49,563 bases of DNA from an uncultured Eubacteriales bacterium (GTDB lineage: Bacteria; Bacillota; Clostridia; Christensenellales; CAG-138): the NCBI GenBank assembly GCA_900549955.1, contig URQH01000011.1, positions 1 through 49,563 of the forward strand, written 5' to 3'. This document shows, one piece after another, positions 15,813 through 23,604 of the stretch (within the stretch, counting starts at the first letter, position 1; each line of letters starts with the position of its first letter). A model generated the notes under the pieces. The model made no database searches. It was not told the origin of the DNA and worked only from the letters and a program-made list of their open reading frames with translations. A program made the position numbers and the translations under genes.

Positions 15813-16826
15813 ATGGCAGTGAAAGTTGGCATCAACGGATTTGGCCGCATTGGCCGTCTCGTCTTCCGCGCGGCGGTGAACAACCCGAACATCGAGATCG
15901 TCGGCATCAACGACCTGATTACGCCGGATTACATGGCGTACATGCTCAAGTATGACACCATCCACGGCCGGTTCGAGGGCACGGTGGATTACACCGAGAA
16001 CAGCCTGATCGTGAACGGCAAGTCCATCCGCGTGACAGCGGAAAAGGATCCCGCGAATCTACGCTGGAACGAAGTCGGCGCCGAGTACGTCGTCGAGTCC
16101 ACGGGCCTGTTCCTCACGAAGGAAAAGGCGGCGGGCCACATTCAGGCTGGCGCCAAGCACGTCGTCATGTCCGCGCCGTCCAAGGACGACACCCCGATGT
16201 TCGTCATGGGCGTGAACCACGAGACCTATACCTCGGACATGCAGTTCGTCTCCAATGCGTCCTGCACGACCAACTGCCTTGCGCCGATCGCGAAGGTGTT
16301 GAACGACAATTTCGGCATCACCGACGGTCTCATGACCACGGTGCACTCCATCACCGCCACGCAGAAGACCGTGGATGGCGTTTCGATGAAGGATTGGCGC
16401 GGCGGCCGCGGCGCTTCCTACAACATCATCCCGTCCTCCACCGGCGCCGCCAAGGCAGTCGGCAAGGTCATCCCGTCGCTCAATGGTAAGCTGACCGGCA
16501 TGTCCATGCGCGTCCCGACGCTGGATGTCTCCGTCGTCGACCTGACGGTCAACCTGGCCAAGCCCGCCAAGTATGCGGAGATCTGCGCCGCGATGAAGAA
16601 GGCCGCCGAGGGCGAGCTCAAGGGGATCCTGGACTACACCGAGGATATGGTCGTGTCGTCCGACTTCATCGGCGACGCGCACACCTCCATCTTCGATGCC
16701 AAGGCCGGTATCGCGCTGACCGACACGTTCGTGAAGGTCGTCGCCTGGTATGACAACGAGTGGGGTTACTCCAACAAGGTCCTCATGCTCATCGAGCACA
16801 TGGCCAAAGTGGACGCGAAGAACTGA
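15813..16826 (+). CDS. gap: Glyceraldehyde-3-phosphate dehydrogenase, NAD type
   Basis: A 337-residue phosphorylating GAPDH. The NAD-binding loop is GINGFGRIGR, and Asp34 in GINDL favours NAD over NADP. The catalytic centre SNASCTTNCLAP has Cys151, with His178 in TTVHSITATQ; the Pi-site region SSTGAAKAVGKVIP and the C-terminal WYDNEWGYSNK are intact. Length is normal for the family. ATG 15813 has AGGAGG 10 bases upstream. It is an apparently monocistronic gene with its own promoter and a hairpin downstream at 16851-16880. It is oriented opposite to the adjacent Xre gene. Confidence 0.97.
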   Translation: MAVKVGINGFGRIGRLVFRAAVNNPNIEIVGINDLITPDYMAYMLKYDTIHGRFEGTVDYTENSLIVNGKSIRVTAEKDPANLRWNEVGAEYVVESTGLFLTKEKAAGHIQAGAKHVVMSAPSKDDTPMFVMGVNHETYTSDMQFVSNASCTTNCLAPIAKVLNDNFGITDGLMTTVHSITATQKTVDGVSMKDWRGGRGASYNIIPSSTGAAKAVGKVIPSLNGKLTGMSMRVPTLDVSVVDLTVNLAKPAKYAEICAAMKKAAEGELKGILDYTEDMVVSSDFIGDAHTSIFDAKAGIALTDTFVKVVAWYDNEWGYSNKVLMLIEHMAKVDAKN

Positions 16827-16850
16827 CTGAAAAACGCATAATAACCAACC

Positions 16851-16880
16851 GGCGCCCCTGCCCGAACGGACAGGGGCGCC
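16851..16880. terminator. Hairpin between gap and the convergent Xre gene
   Basis: A 10-bp GC stem (GGCGCCCCTG with CAGGGGCGCC) around a 10-base loop. It has no strong T-run on plus. On minus it is followed by GGTTGGTTATTATG. It is probably a shared, weak terminator. Confidence 0.5.
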
Positions 16881-16903
16881 GCTGTATGGTTGCTTGCGGA
16901 GCG

Positions 16904-17143
16904 TCAGGAACGCGATCGGGCTTTCATTTCGGCTTCAATGGCCTGTAATAAAACGCTGGGTTGCACGCCCATGGCTTCCCCGATCCGATAAAAGGTCTCC
17001 AGCGTTGGCTTTCTGGCGCCGCGCTCGATGGCGCTCAGGTGTGTCCGGCCAATGGCAGCAAGCCCGCTCACAACTTCCTGTGACAGGCCCCTTGCTTCCC
17101 GATATGTTTGAATGACGCGGCCGACCACAACGGGATCCAGCAC
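16904..17143 (-). CDS. Small Xre-family helix-turn-helix regulator
   Basis: A 79-residue protein that is almost entirely one lambda-repressor-type HTH domain: VIQTYREARGLSQEVVSGLA (helices 1-2), IGRTHLSAIERGARKPTLET (recognition helix), then YRIGEAMGVQPSVLLQAI. It starts at GTG (17143-17141), supported by AAGGAGG 9 bases upstream. It has no sensor or catalytic domain, so it resembles regulators of restriction systems, phages or small autoregulated switches. It diverges from the surface-protein gene across a region with three CATATGT sites (17198, 17218, 17269), which are plausible operators. Its own promoter may use TACACT near 17170. Confidence 0.9.
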   Translation of the reverse strand: MLDPVVVGRVIQTYREARGLSQEVVSGLAAIGRTHLSAIERGARKPTLETFYRIGEAMGVQPSVLLQAIEAEMKARSRS

Positions 17144-17203
17144 CTATGTACGCCTCCTTACCGTTAGTGTAGCGAAAAAGCGGCGGGATAATGAATACAT
17201 ATG

Positions 17204-17232
17204 TTGCCAATCGAACACATATGTGCTACAAT
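17204..17232 (+). promoter_or_regulatory. Promoter overlapping palindromic CATATGT sites
   Basis: TTGCCA (17204-17209), a 17-base spacer containing CACATATGTG, and TACAAT (17227-17232). Any protein bound at the palindrome would sit between the -35 and -10 boxes and block RNA polymerase. Confidence 0.6.
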
Positions 17233-17393
17233 CGTGTCGAACGTATCCGGCGCAGGCTTGCGCGCGGCCATATGTATGGCGGGGAGGCGATGGACAAGCG
17301 CCCGGCTCGCGGCAGGCAGGGAGAGGAATATGAAGTCTTTGTAAATAAGTAACAAAAACGGAAAATTGTCCGATTGCCGCAGAAATTTTCGAT

Positions 17394-17420
17394 TGAATTT
17401 TCAAACGAGCATGTTATAAT
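17394..17420 (+). promoter_or_regulatory. Proximal promoter of the surface-protein gene
   Basis: A perfect TATAAT at 17415-17420, with TTGAAT 15 bases upstream (17394-17399; a spacer of 15 is short). The surface-protein start lies 90 bases downstream. Confidence 0.45.
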
Positions 17421-17510
17421 AATAAAGTAAGTCTTTCCATGATATGCTGGCGCTGCAAGATCGTGGGAGGTTGCATACTGGGAAACAAATCTACAGAGGA
17501 GGGCGGAAGG

Positions 17511-19133
17511 ATGAAGAAGCTTCTGGGGGGATTTCTAGCGCTGATTCTTGCGCTGGCGCTTTTGCCGGGCGCCGCGCTCGCCGAAACGGTCGAGAACGTG
17601 CCGACGCTCAGCATTGCCGCCGACGTGACGACGCAGCAGGACATCGACGACAAATGGGGCGCCGGTACCGTGGAATACACGTCCAGTGTTGTTGACGGAA
17701 AAACGGTGTATACCGTGAAGCTGCTGAAGAGCGTCGTTCTGAAGGCCGGGTGTGATTTCAGAATCAACGAGTATAATGTGGGCGGCACGTCGCTCCCATC
17801 GGTCATTCTCGATTTGAACGGTTGCACTATCACCAGCCAGAGCATCGGCCTGATCAGCGGCGGCAACCTGACCATCCGCGACACGTCGGAGGCGCAAACC
17901 GGCGGCATCACCTACAGCACGACGTCGGATAAAAGCAGCCTGACCACCATTTCTCACAGTGGCGGCACGCTGGTGATCGAGGGCGGTACCTTCACGTGCC
18001 AGGCAGGATATGCGTTTACCGGCTATGTGGCGACGGTCAGCACGCAGCTGGGCGGTGTCACGTATATCAAGGGCGGCACGTTTGTCGGCAACTCCAGCGC
18101 CGTTATGTCTTCCAATGACGGCAAGACGGTCGTGGAGGGCGGCACGTTCACCGCGCCCTATGGCATGTATGTTAAGCCTGGCTCCAGTGGTGAACCGGGC
18201 GTGATCGAGATTCCGGCGGATTCCACTGCGGTTGTCAACGCCAGTAGCTTTGCCATGGTGGTGCAGCGCGTGGATGAGGTCGAAGGTGGCGCCACGATAT
18301 CTGCGGCGGGCGGCACGTTTTATGGGCCCAGTTTGGTGGGCGGCGTAAATAAACCGGACACCGTGTCGGCCGTTAGCATTTCTGGCGGCACGTACAACCA
18401 GGATCCGTCGGGTTGGGTGACCGAAAACACGCCGGTGGCGCAGCTGACGCTGTCTGGCAATACGGGCGCGTTCCTGGTGGGCGAAAAGACGGTGGCCGAT
18501 GCGGCCGCCGGCGCAGCCGAAGGCGACACGATCGAAGTGCTTGTGGGCAACCTGCAACTGAGCGGCTTGCCGGACGGCGTGACGGTGAAGAACAGCGGTA
18601 GCGGCACGGTCAGCGCCAACGGCGAGAGCGTGGCGCCGAACGGCAGCATCACGGTGGAGAGCAAATTGACGTTCAGCATCGTGACGCAGCCGAAGGACAG
18701 CATTGTGACGGAAGGCGATGCGGCGACGTTCTCGATTGTGGTGGAGGCTCGAGACGTGACGGTCGGTTATCAGTGGCGCAAGTCGACGGATGGAGGCAAG
18801 ACGTTCAAGGTGATCGCGGGCGCGAACGAGGCCAGCTATACGACTTCTGCCACGACGCTCGCGAACGACGGTTATCAGTATGATTGCATCGTGTTCGAGC
18901 CGAACACGACGACGAGGGCCCTGCCGTCCCTGACGGACGCCGACATTGCGTCCATGATGGAGGGGAAGGACTATCTGCGCAGCAAGGTTGTGACGCTGTT
19001 TGTGAAGGAAGCGGGCGCGGAGCCGGAAGTGCCGCCGACGGGCGACAGCCCGCTGCTGTATGCGGCGGTGGGCGCGGCGGTGCTGTGCCTGCTCGGGCTG
19101 TGCCTGCCGGCACTGCGCAAGGACCGCGGATAA
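17511..19133 (+). CDS. Sortase-anchored beta-rich surface protein (PPTGD signal)
   Basis: A 540-residue surface protein. A signal peptide (1-~23, LALILALALLPGAALA) leads to a Thr/Gly/Ser-rich region of irregular repeats of the form GGT(F/Y)-x(n), for example IEGGTFTC, IKGGTFVG, VEGGTFTA and ISGGTYNQ. These indicate a right-handed parallel beta-helix of the adhesin or pectin-lyase-like kind (about 90-330). An Ig-like domain near 390-480 (QPKDSIVTEGDAATFSI, YQWRKSTDGG) is followed by the wall-sorting signal: PPTGD (508-512), a hydrophobic span and RKDRG. A sortase would cut between T and G. ATG 17511 is supported by GAGGAGGG 8 bases upstream. No sortase gene is in the window; the ligand is unknown. 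Confidence 0.85.
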   Translation: MKKLLGGFLALILALALLPGAALAETVENVPTLSIAADVTTQQDIDDKWGAGTVEYTSSVVDGKTVYTVKLLKSVVLKAGCDFRINEYNVGGTSLPSVILDLNGCTITSQSIGLISGGNLTIRDTSEAQTGGITYSTTSDKSSLTTISHSGGTLVIEGGTFTCQAGYAFTGYVATVSTQLGGVTYIKGGTFVGNSSAVMSSNDGKTVVEGGTFTAPYGMYVKPGSSGEPGVIEIPADSTAVVNASSFAMVVQRVDEVEGGATISAAGGTFYGPSLVGGVNKPDTVSAVSISGGTYNQDPSGWVTENTPVAQLTLSGNTGAFLVGEKTVADAAAGAAEGDTIEVLVGNLQLSGLPDGVTVKNSGSGTVSANGESVAPNGSITVESKLTFSIVTQPKDSIVTEGDAATFSIVVEARDVTVGYQWRKSTDGGKTFKVIAGANEASYTTSATTLANDGYQYDCIVFEPNTTTRALPSLTDADIASMMEGKDYLRSKVVTLFVKEAGAEPEVPPTGDSPLLYAAVGAAVLCLLGLCLPALRKDRG

Positions 19134-19188
19134 GCGCGCCGCGGGTCTCCGGCGCAGCGGAGGCCGGCGTAGCTGAATGAAAACCCAC

Positions 19189-19225
19189 AGGACGGGCAGC
19201 CCCGCATGGCGGGCTGCCCGTCCTT
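19189..19225 (+). terminator. Hairpin after the surface-protein gene
   Basis: A long GC stem (AGGACGGGCAGCCC with GGGCTGCCCGTCCT) around a short loop, 55 bases after the stop. Only TT follows before GC-rich sequence, so it may act with the second hairpin at 19261. Confidence 0.55.
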
Positions 19226-19254
19226 GCGCGCGCGCGCCGGGAGAGACGCGCCGG

Positions 19255-19298
19255 AAAAAACCAACCGGGCGGCGCGCCGTGGCGCGCCGCCCGGTTGG
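19255..19298 (-). terminator. Terminator of the (Re)-citrate synthase-like gene
   Basis: An 18-bp perfect stem with only a 2-base loop (19261-19278 with 19281-19298) is followed on the minus strand by TTTTTT. It lies 46 bases after the stop codon at 19345. Confidence 0.9.
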
Positions 19299-19344
19299 GT
19301 GTTGTCGGCAGGCTTGCGGTCCGATCGGGCAACGATCAGCGGGT

Positions 19345-20739
19345 TCAGCCGAGCGTAATGCCCAGGCGCTTTGCTTCGCGCGCGGAAACCTGCTGCAGCT
19401 CCCCATTGGAGATGACCGTCACGCGGCCGCCGGCGTATTCATCGTCCACCCAGGACTTGACGGCAAGCACCAGCGGGTGCGTCTTGTCAAGCGCCTGATC
19501 GTCCTTGAGCCGGTAGTGCGAGTTGATCCAGTGCGCGATACCGGATACGCCGGACGTGTTGCTGATGGCGACCGTCGGCGGCCGGTTCAGGATGGCTCCG
19601 GTATCGAAGATGTTGTATATCTCCTCGTTTTTTTGCAGCCCGTCTGCGTGCACGCCGGCGCGCGTCACGTTGAAGTCGGACCCGACAAACGGCGTCTGCG
19701 GCGGGATGTCATAGTGCAGCTCGTTGCGGTAATAGTCTGCAATTTCCGTGATGACGGACGGATCCATGCCGTCGAGCGAACCGCGCAGCTGTGCGTACTC
19801 GATGACCATCGCCTCGAGCGGACAGTTGCCCGTGCGCTCGCCAATGCCCAGCAGCGAGCAATTGACGCCGGAAGCTCCGTAGAGCCACGCGGTGACGGAG
19901 TTGGTGACGGCGCCGTAAAAGTCGTTGTGCCCGTGCCATTCCAGCAGTTCGGAAGGGAAGCGGGCGTGGTGCCGCAGGCCGTAGATAATGCCCGGCACGC
20001 TGCGGGGCATGGCGGCGCCGGGGATGGACACGCCATAGCCGAGCGTGTCGCAAGCGCGGAGCTTGATCGGCATGCCGGATTCTTTCATGAGCTTTGACAA
20101 CTCCAGCACGAACGGCACGACAAACCCGTAAAAATCGGCTCGAGTGATGTCTTCCAGGTGGCAGCGCGGGCGCACGCCGGTCTCAATGCACTCGCGCACG
20201 ACGCCCAGGTAGTGATCGACAGCCTGGCGGCGGGTCATTTTCAATTTATAGAAGATGTGGTAGTCCGAGCAGCTGACGAGGATCCCGGTCTCCTTCATGC
20301 CAATTTCCCGCACCATTTCAAAGTCCTTGCGCGATGCGCGGATCCAGCTGGTAACCTCCGGATACTGGTAGCCGCGCTCCATGCAGCGGACGACCGCGTC
20401 GCGGTCTTTCTTGGAGTACAGGAAAAATTCGCTCTGGCGGATGAGGCCGTTCGGGCCGCCGAGCCGGTGTAACATGTCGTACAGCGTGACAATCTGTTCG
20501 GTGGTGTACGGCTCGCGGGACTGCTGCCCATCGCGGAAGGTCGTGTCAGTGATCCAGATCTGCTCCGGCATCGCCATAGGCACGACGCGCATGTTGAACG
20601 CGATTTTGGGAATGTGTTCATAGTCGAACATGATGCGGTAGAGATTCGGCTCTGGTACATCCTGCAACACATAGTCAAACTCGCTCTTTTCCAGCAGGTT
20701 GGTGTGCGGGTTCATCCGCAGTTCTTTTCCGTTTGCCAT
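19345..20739 (-). CDS. DRE-TIM metallolyase, probable (Re)-citrate synthase
   Basis: A 464-residue homologue of 2-isopropylmalate/homocitrate synthases. ITDTTFRDGQQSREPYT is the acetyl-CoA condensing RDGQ motif, EWHGHNDFYGA supplies the two metal-binding His, and GERTGNCPLEAMV completes the TIM barrel. The N-terminus (LQDVPEPNLYRIMFDYEHIPKI) and LHRLGGPNGLIRQSEFFLYS resemble the clostridial (Re)-citrate synthase group rather than LeuA. The C-terminal LeuA regulatory domain is not evident. I infer condensation of acetyl-CoA with oxaloacetate to citrate for glutamate synthesis; isopropylmalate or homocitrate synthase remain alternatives. ATG 20739 has GGAGGTGA 12 bases upstream, with a strong promoter. 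It is single, with its own terminator. Confidence 0.75.
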   Translation of the reverse strand: MANGKELRMNPHTNLLEKSEFDYVLQDVPEPNLYRIMFDYEHIPKIAFNMRVVPMAMPEQIWITDTTFRDGQQSREPYTTEQIVTLYDMLHRLGGPNGLIRQSEFFLYSKKDRDAVVRCMERGYQYPEVTSWIRASRKDFEMVREIGMKETGILVSCSDYHIFYKLKMTRRQAVDHYLGVVRECIETGVRPRCHLEDITRADFYGFVVPFVLELSKLMKESGMPIKLRACDTLGYGVSIPGAAMPRSVPGIIYGLRHHARFPSELLEWHGHNDFYGAVTNSVTAWLYGASGVNCSLLGIGERTGNCPLEAMVIEYAQLRGSLDGMDPSVITEIADYYRNELHYDIPPQTPFVGSDFNVTRAGVHADGLQKNEEIYNIFDTGAILNRPPTVAISNTSGVSGIAHWINSHYRLKDDQALDKTHPLVLAVKSWVDDEYAGGRVTVISNGELQQVSAREAKRLGITLG

Positions 20740-20798
20740 TCTGTTCGGTCACCTCCGGGTTGCTCGATTGGGAATGAATAATATATGATTAGTTAATT

Positions 20799-20827
20799 AT
20801 TATAGCAAAGTGGACGCTGGATTGCAA
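20799..20827 (-). promoter_or_regulatory. Promoter of the (Re)-citrate synthase-like gene
   Basis: On the minus strand, TTGCAA (20827-20822), 17 bases and TATAAT (20804-20799), a near-consensus sigma-A promoter with a leader of about 54 bases. Confidence 0.75.
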
Positions 20828-20878
20828 CAGTTTTGTTGTCAGCGTTTGAGGCGATATTGTTGGAAGGGCATTTTTGGC

Positions 20879-20907
20879 TTGCCGCCCGTTTGCAACTGTT
20901 GTATGAT
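20879..20907 (+). promoter_or_regulatory. Carboxypeptidase promoter
   Basis: TTGCCG (20879-20884), 17 bases and TATGAT (20902-20907), 37 bases before the carboxypeptidase start. Confidence 0.5.
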
Positions 20908-20944
20908 GTCCATTAGAATCGAGCGGCAGGAAAGGGGATTGTTC

Positions 20945-22465
20945 ATGAAGCAGGAAGAACGGTTGGCGGCGGTGGAACGGCTCAAAGCACTGGAAGAACG
21001 GCTGGCGGCATTGCGGCATGCCATGGGGATGCTGTCTTTCGATGCGGCGACCGTTGCGCCGGAGGATACGGCTGAAGGACGGGGCAGGACAATGGGCGTG
21101 CTCAGCGGCATGGAGCACGAACTGCTGGCCGACCCGGCCAACGCCGCGCTGCTGGATGCGCTGGAAGCCGCGGGCGGCGCGCTGGATGTGCAGACACGGC
21201 GCGAGACACAGCTGCTGCGCAAGGCGTACACCCAGCTCTCGCGCATTCCGGCGGAGGAGTACCGGGCGTACAGCATGCTCGTCAACGACGCGCAGGCGGC
21301 ATGGAAGCGAGCCAAAGGGGAGGACGATTTTGAGGCGTTTGCACCGTTTTTAGAGCAGATTGTGGCCTATAACCGCCGCTTTGCCGGGTATTACAATCCC
21401 GCGCTGCCGCCGTACGACGCCCTGCTCAACGAATTTGAGGAGGGCATGACGACGGAAACGCTGGACCGGTTTTTTGCAGGGCTGCGCGCCGAGATTGTGC
21501 CGTTGCTGGCCAGGGTGATGGCGGCGCCGCAACCGGACGACGGATTTCTGCACCGGCTGTATCCCGTGGAGGAGCAGCGCCGCGCGTCCGCGCTCGTGAT
21601 GGAGGCGCTTGGGATCGACCGCAGGCATTGCGGCATCGGGGAGACGGAACATCCGTTTACCGAAAACTTCAACAATCGGGATGTGCGCATTACCACGCGT
21701 TACGATGAGCGGGATGTGGCCAGCTCCCTGTATTCGGTCATCCACGAATGCGGGCACGCGATCTATGAGCTGGGTTGCGACGACTGCTACAATTACACGC
21801 TGGCAGCCGGCGGTGTTTCGATGGGCATGCACGAGAGCCAGAGCCGGTTTTTTGAGAACATTATCGGCCGTTCGCGGGCGTTTGTGGGCGTGCTGTTCCC
21901 CAAATTGCAGGCGCTGTTTCCGGAGCAGCTGGGCGATGTGGACGTGGATCGGTTTTACCGCGCCGTCAACCGCGTGGAGCCATCGCTCATCCGCACGGAG
22001 GCGGACGAGCTGACGTATAGCCTGCACATTATGGTGCGCTACGAGCTGGAAAAGCAGCTGATTGCCGGCACGCTCGCGGTGCGGGACCTGCCCGACGCCT
22101 GGCGAAACCTGTACCGGGAGTACCTGGGGATCGAGGTGCCGAACGACCGGGAGGGGTGTTTGCAGGATTCCCACTGGGCCGGCGGCGCGTTCGGCTATTT
22201 CCCGTCCTATGCGCTGGGCAGCGCGTACAGCGCGCAGATGCTCGCGTGTATGGAGCGCGACGTGGACGGCCTGTGGGAGCAGGTGGCATCCGGCGACCTG
22301 ACGGGCGTCAAAGGCTGGCTTGGCGAGCGCATCCACCGGCATGCGAGCCTGTATGCGCCCGGGGAGCTGTTTGAGCGCGCATGCGGCCGGTTTGACGCGG
22401 GTTATTATACCGCGTATCTGAAACGGAAATTCACCGCGCTGTACGGCCTGGACGGCAGGGCGTGA
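20945..22465 (+). CDS. M32 family metallocarboxypeptidase (Taq type)
   Basis: A 506-residue zinc carboxypeptidase that removes C-terminal residues from peptides in the cytoplasm. The HEXXH zinc site is HECGHAIYELG, with the third ligand and family signature in MHESQSRFFENIIGRS. Further M32 motifs are FNNRDVRITTRYDE, RTEADELTYSLHIMVRYELE and GAFGYFPSYALGSAYSAQ. The whole length agrees with the family (about 500). ATG 20945 has GGAAAGGGG 8 bases upstream, whereas the longer frame upstream runs through the promoter. It is divergent from the citrate synthase-like gene and followed by a convergent unknown membrane protein. Confidence 0.94.
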   Translation: MKQEERLAAVERLKALEERLAALRHAMGMLSFDAATVAPEDTAEGRGRTMGVLSGMEHELLADPANAALLDALEAAGGALDVQTRRETQLLRKAYTQLSRIPAEEYRAYSMLVNDAQAAWKRAKGEDDFEAFAPFLEQIVAYNRRFAGYYNPALPPYDALLNEFEEGMTTETLDRFFAGLRAEIVPLLARVMAAPQPDDGFLHRLYPVEEQRRASALVMEALGIDRRHCGIGETEHPFTENFNNRDVRITTRYDERDVASSLYSVIHECGHAIYELGCDDCYNYTLAAGGVSMGMHESQSRFFENIIGRSRAFVGVLFPKLQALFPEQLGDVDVDRFYRAVNRVEPSLIRTEADELTYSLHIMVRYELEKQLIAGTLAVRDLPDAWRNLYREYLGIEVPNDREGCLQDSHWAGGAFGYFPSYALGSAYSAQMLACMERDVDGLWEQVASGDLTGVKGWLGERIHRHASLYAPGELFERACGRFDAGYYTAYLKRKFTALYGLDGRA

Positions 22466-22494
22466 CGCCGGCGGTGCAGGCCGGGGGACAAATG

Positions 22495-22537
22495 GGACAG
22501 AAAGAAGCGGCGGGCGCCCGGATAGGGTTCCCGCCGC
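22495..22537 (-). terminator. Terminator of the unknown membrane-protein gene
   Basis: On the minus strand, GCGGCGGG pairs with CCCGCCGC around a 15-base loop that itself can pair, followed by TTCTTTCTGT. It is also close behind the plus-strand carboxypeptidase stop. Confidence 0.55.
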
Positions 22538-22558
22538 AGTCGTTTGCAGGGCTGGGGG

Positions 22559-23410
22559 TCAGGCATACTGCCGCGGCTGTGCGCTGCCGGCCGCCTTGCG
22601 GCGGCGTTTGGGCCTGGTGGCAAAGTATAGCCCGAGGAGCGCCGCGCAAAGGGCGATGCCCAGCAGGCCGAACAGCGTAAACGCGCCGCCCACAGCCTGT
22701 TGCAGCGCGGCAACGAATTGCGCCGTGTCTGCATTTGCGGCGGCTTGCAGCACCGTGTCCATGCCCGCGCCGCACAACAGCACGGCAATGCCGGCCAGCG
22801 CCGCCGTCACGCTCCACCAGATCAGGCCGGTGCGGCCGCTCCGCCGCTTTTTGCCGAGCGCGAGCACGAGCAGCAGGCCAAAGAGCAGCACCGCCACGCC
22901 GAGCAGGATGCGTACCATGGGGCTGAACAGCATCTCCAGTGCCGCCAGCGTGCTTGCGCTCATGCCGAGCGCCACGGCGAGCGAGGTGCGGCTCGCGAGC
23001 ATGTCGTTAAGCTCTGCCGCCAGCTGTTCTGACAGCAGCGATGAGAGCGCGCCTGCCTCATCTGCAGACAGGCCGAGCGCCGGCGCCAAAACGCCGGAGA
23101 GCAGCGTGGTCAGCTCGCCCGCCTCCACCGTGGGCAGCTCGCCGCCGCGCACGAGCGCGGTGACCACGCCGGACACGAGTTCGCCGGCATAGGCATTGAG
23201 CGGCGCGGGGTCGGCTGCCGAAGCGTCCATCCCCATGTCGGTCAACGTATCTTCCACGATGCTGTCAACCAGTCCGGAACCCTCGATGGCCGTCGTAAGG
23301 GCGGAAGGCGAGACGAGCCGGTCGGCGACAAACAATGAGAGCAGGGCAGTTTGCAGGCAAAACAGCACGAGCGAAAGCAGGATTGCAAACAGGACCCGAA
23401 GGGCTTTCAT
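22559..23410 (-). CDS. Unknown membrane protein, four predicted helices
   Basis: A 283-residue protein I do not recognise. There is one N-terminal helix (about 5-28), a ~150-residue Ala/Leu/Ser/Glu-rich extracytoplasmic region rich in amphipathic helix (EGSGLVDSIVEDTLTDMG, ELTTLLSGVLAPALGLSADE), then three C-terminal helices with a basic loop KKRRSGR between the first two. The tail PKRRRKAAG is basic, consistent with a cytoplasmic end. The layout resembles small Firmicutes envelope proteins of unknown role. ATG 23410 has GAGGAG 8 bases upstream. The longer frame upstream lacks a signal. It is convergent with the carboxypeptidase gene. Confidence 0.7.
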   Translation of the reverse strand: MKALRVLFAILLSLVLFCLQTALLSLFVADRLVSPSALTTAIEGSGLVDSIVEDTLTDMGMDASAADPAPLNAYAGELVSGVVTALVRGGELPTVEAGELTTLLSGVLAPALGLSADEAGALSSLLSEQLAAELNDMLASRTSLAVALGMSASTLAALEMLFSPMVRILLGVAVLLFGLLLVLALGKKRRSGRTGLIWWSVTAALAGIAVLLCGAGMDTVLQAAANADTAQFVAALQQAVGGAFTLFGLLGIALCAALLGLYFATRPKRRRKAAGSAQPRQYA

Positions 23411-23604
23411 TGGTTCACTCCTCTCTGAACCGGCCGCGGCGCGGCGCCGCAGCCGGGGAATATGCACAGTTTACAAAACTTCTTTGCATCTGTCAACTTG
23501 ACGGGGCCGCCGGCGCGCGATGTGTCACGCCCGCCAGAAAGGGCTTGCTATTTTGGAAAAATCAAAATAAACTGTAAAACAGGATATGACAGGAGGCTGC
23601 TTTC

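Larger units (their letters stand above)
17144..17510. other. 367-bp regulatory region between the Xre gene and the surface-protein gene
   Basis: No long ORF fits here. Three copies of CATATGT occur (17198-17204, 17218-17224, 17269-17275). The middle one is the core of the perfect palindrome CACATATGTG (17216-17225). The first two are exactly 20 bp apart, two helical turns. The third is inside the near-palindrome GCCATATGTATGGC (17267-17280). A promoter (17204-17232) overlaps the first two sites. A very small frame (17290-17352, 20 codons) begins 2 bases after GGGGAGG, too close for normal translation. The last part (17353-17430) is AT-rich and holds a second -10 box. Confidence 0.6.

Noticed and set aside
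17290..17352. A 20-codon ORF as a regulatory peptide
   Set aside because: The GGGGAGG is only 2 bases from the ATG and there is no conservation evidence, so it is only mentioned in the intergenic entry.
17535..19406. A 623-codon minus-strand frame opposite the surface protein
   Set aside because: It is an Arg/His-rich composition artefact of GC-rich coding DNA; the plus strand has a signal peptide, sorting signal and ribosome-binding site.
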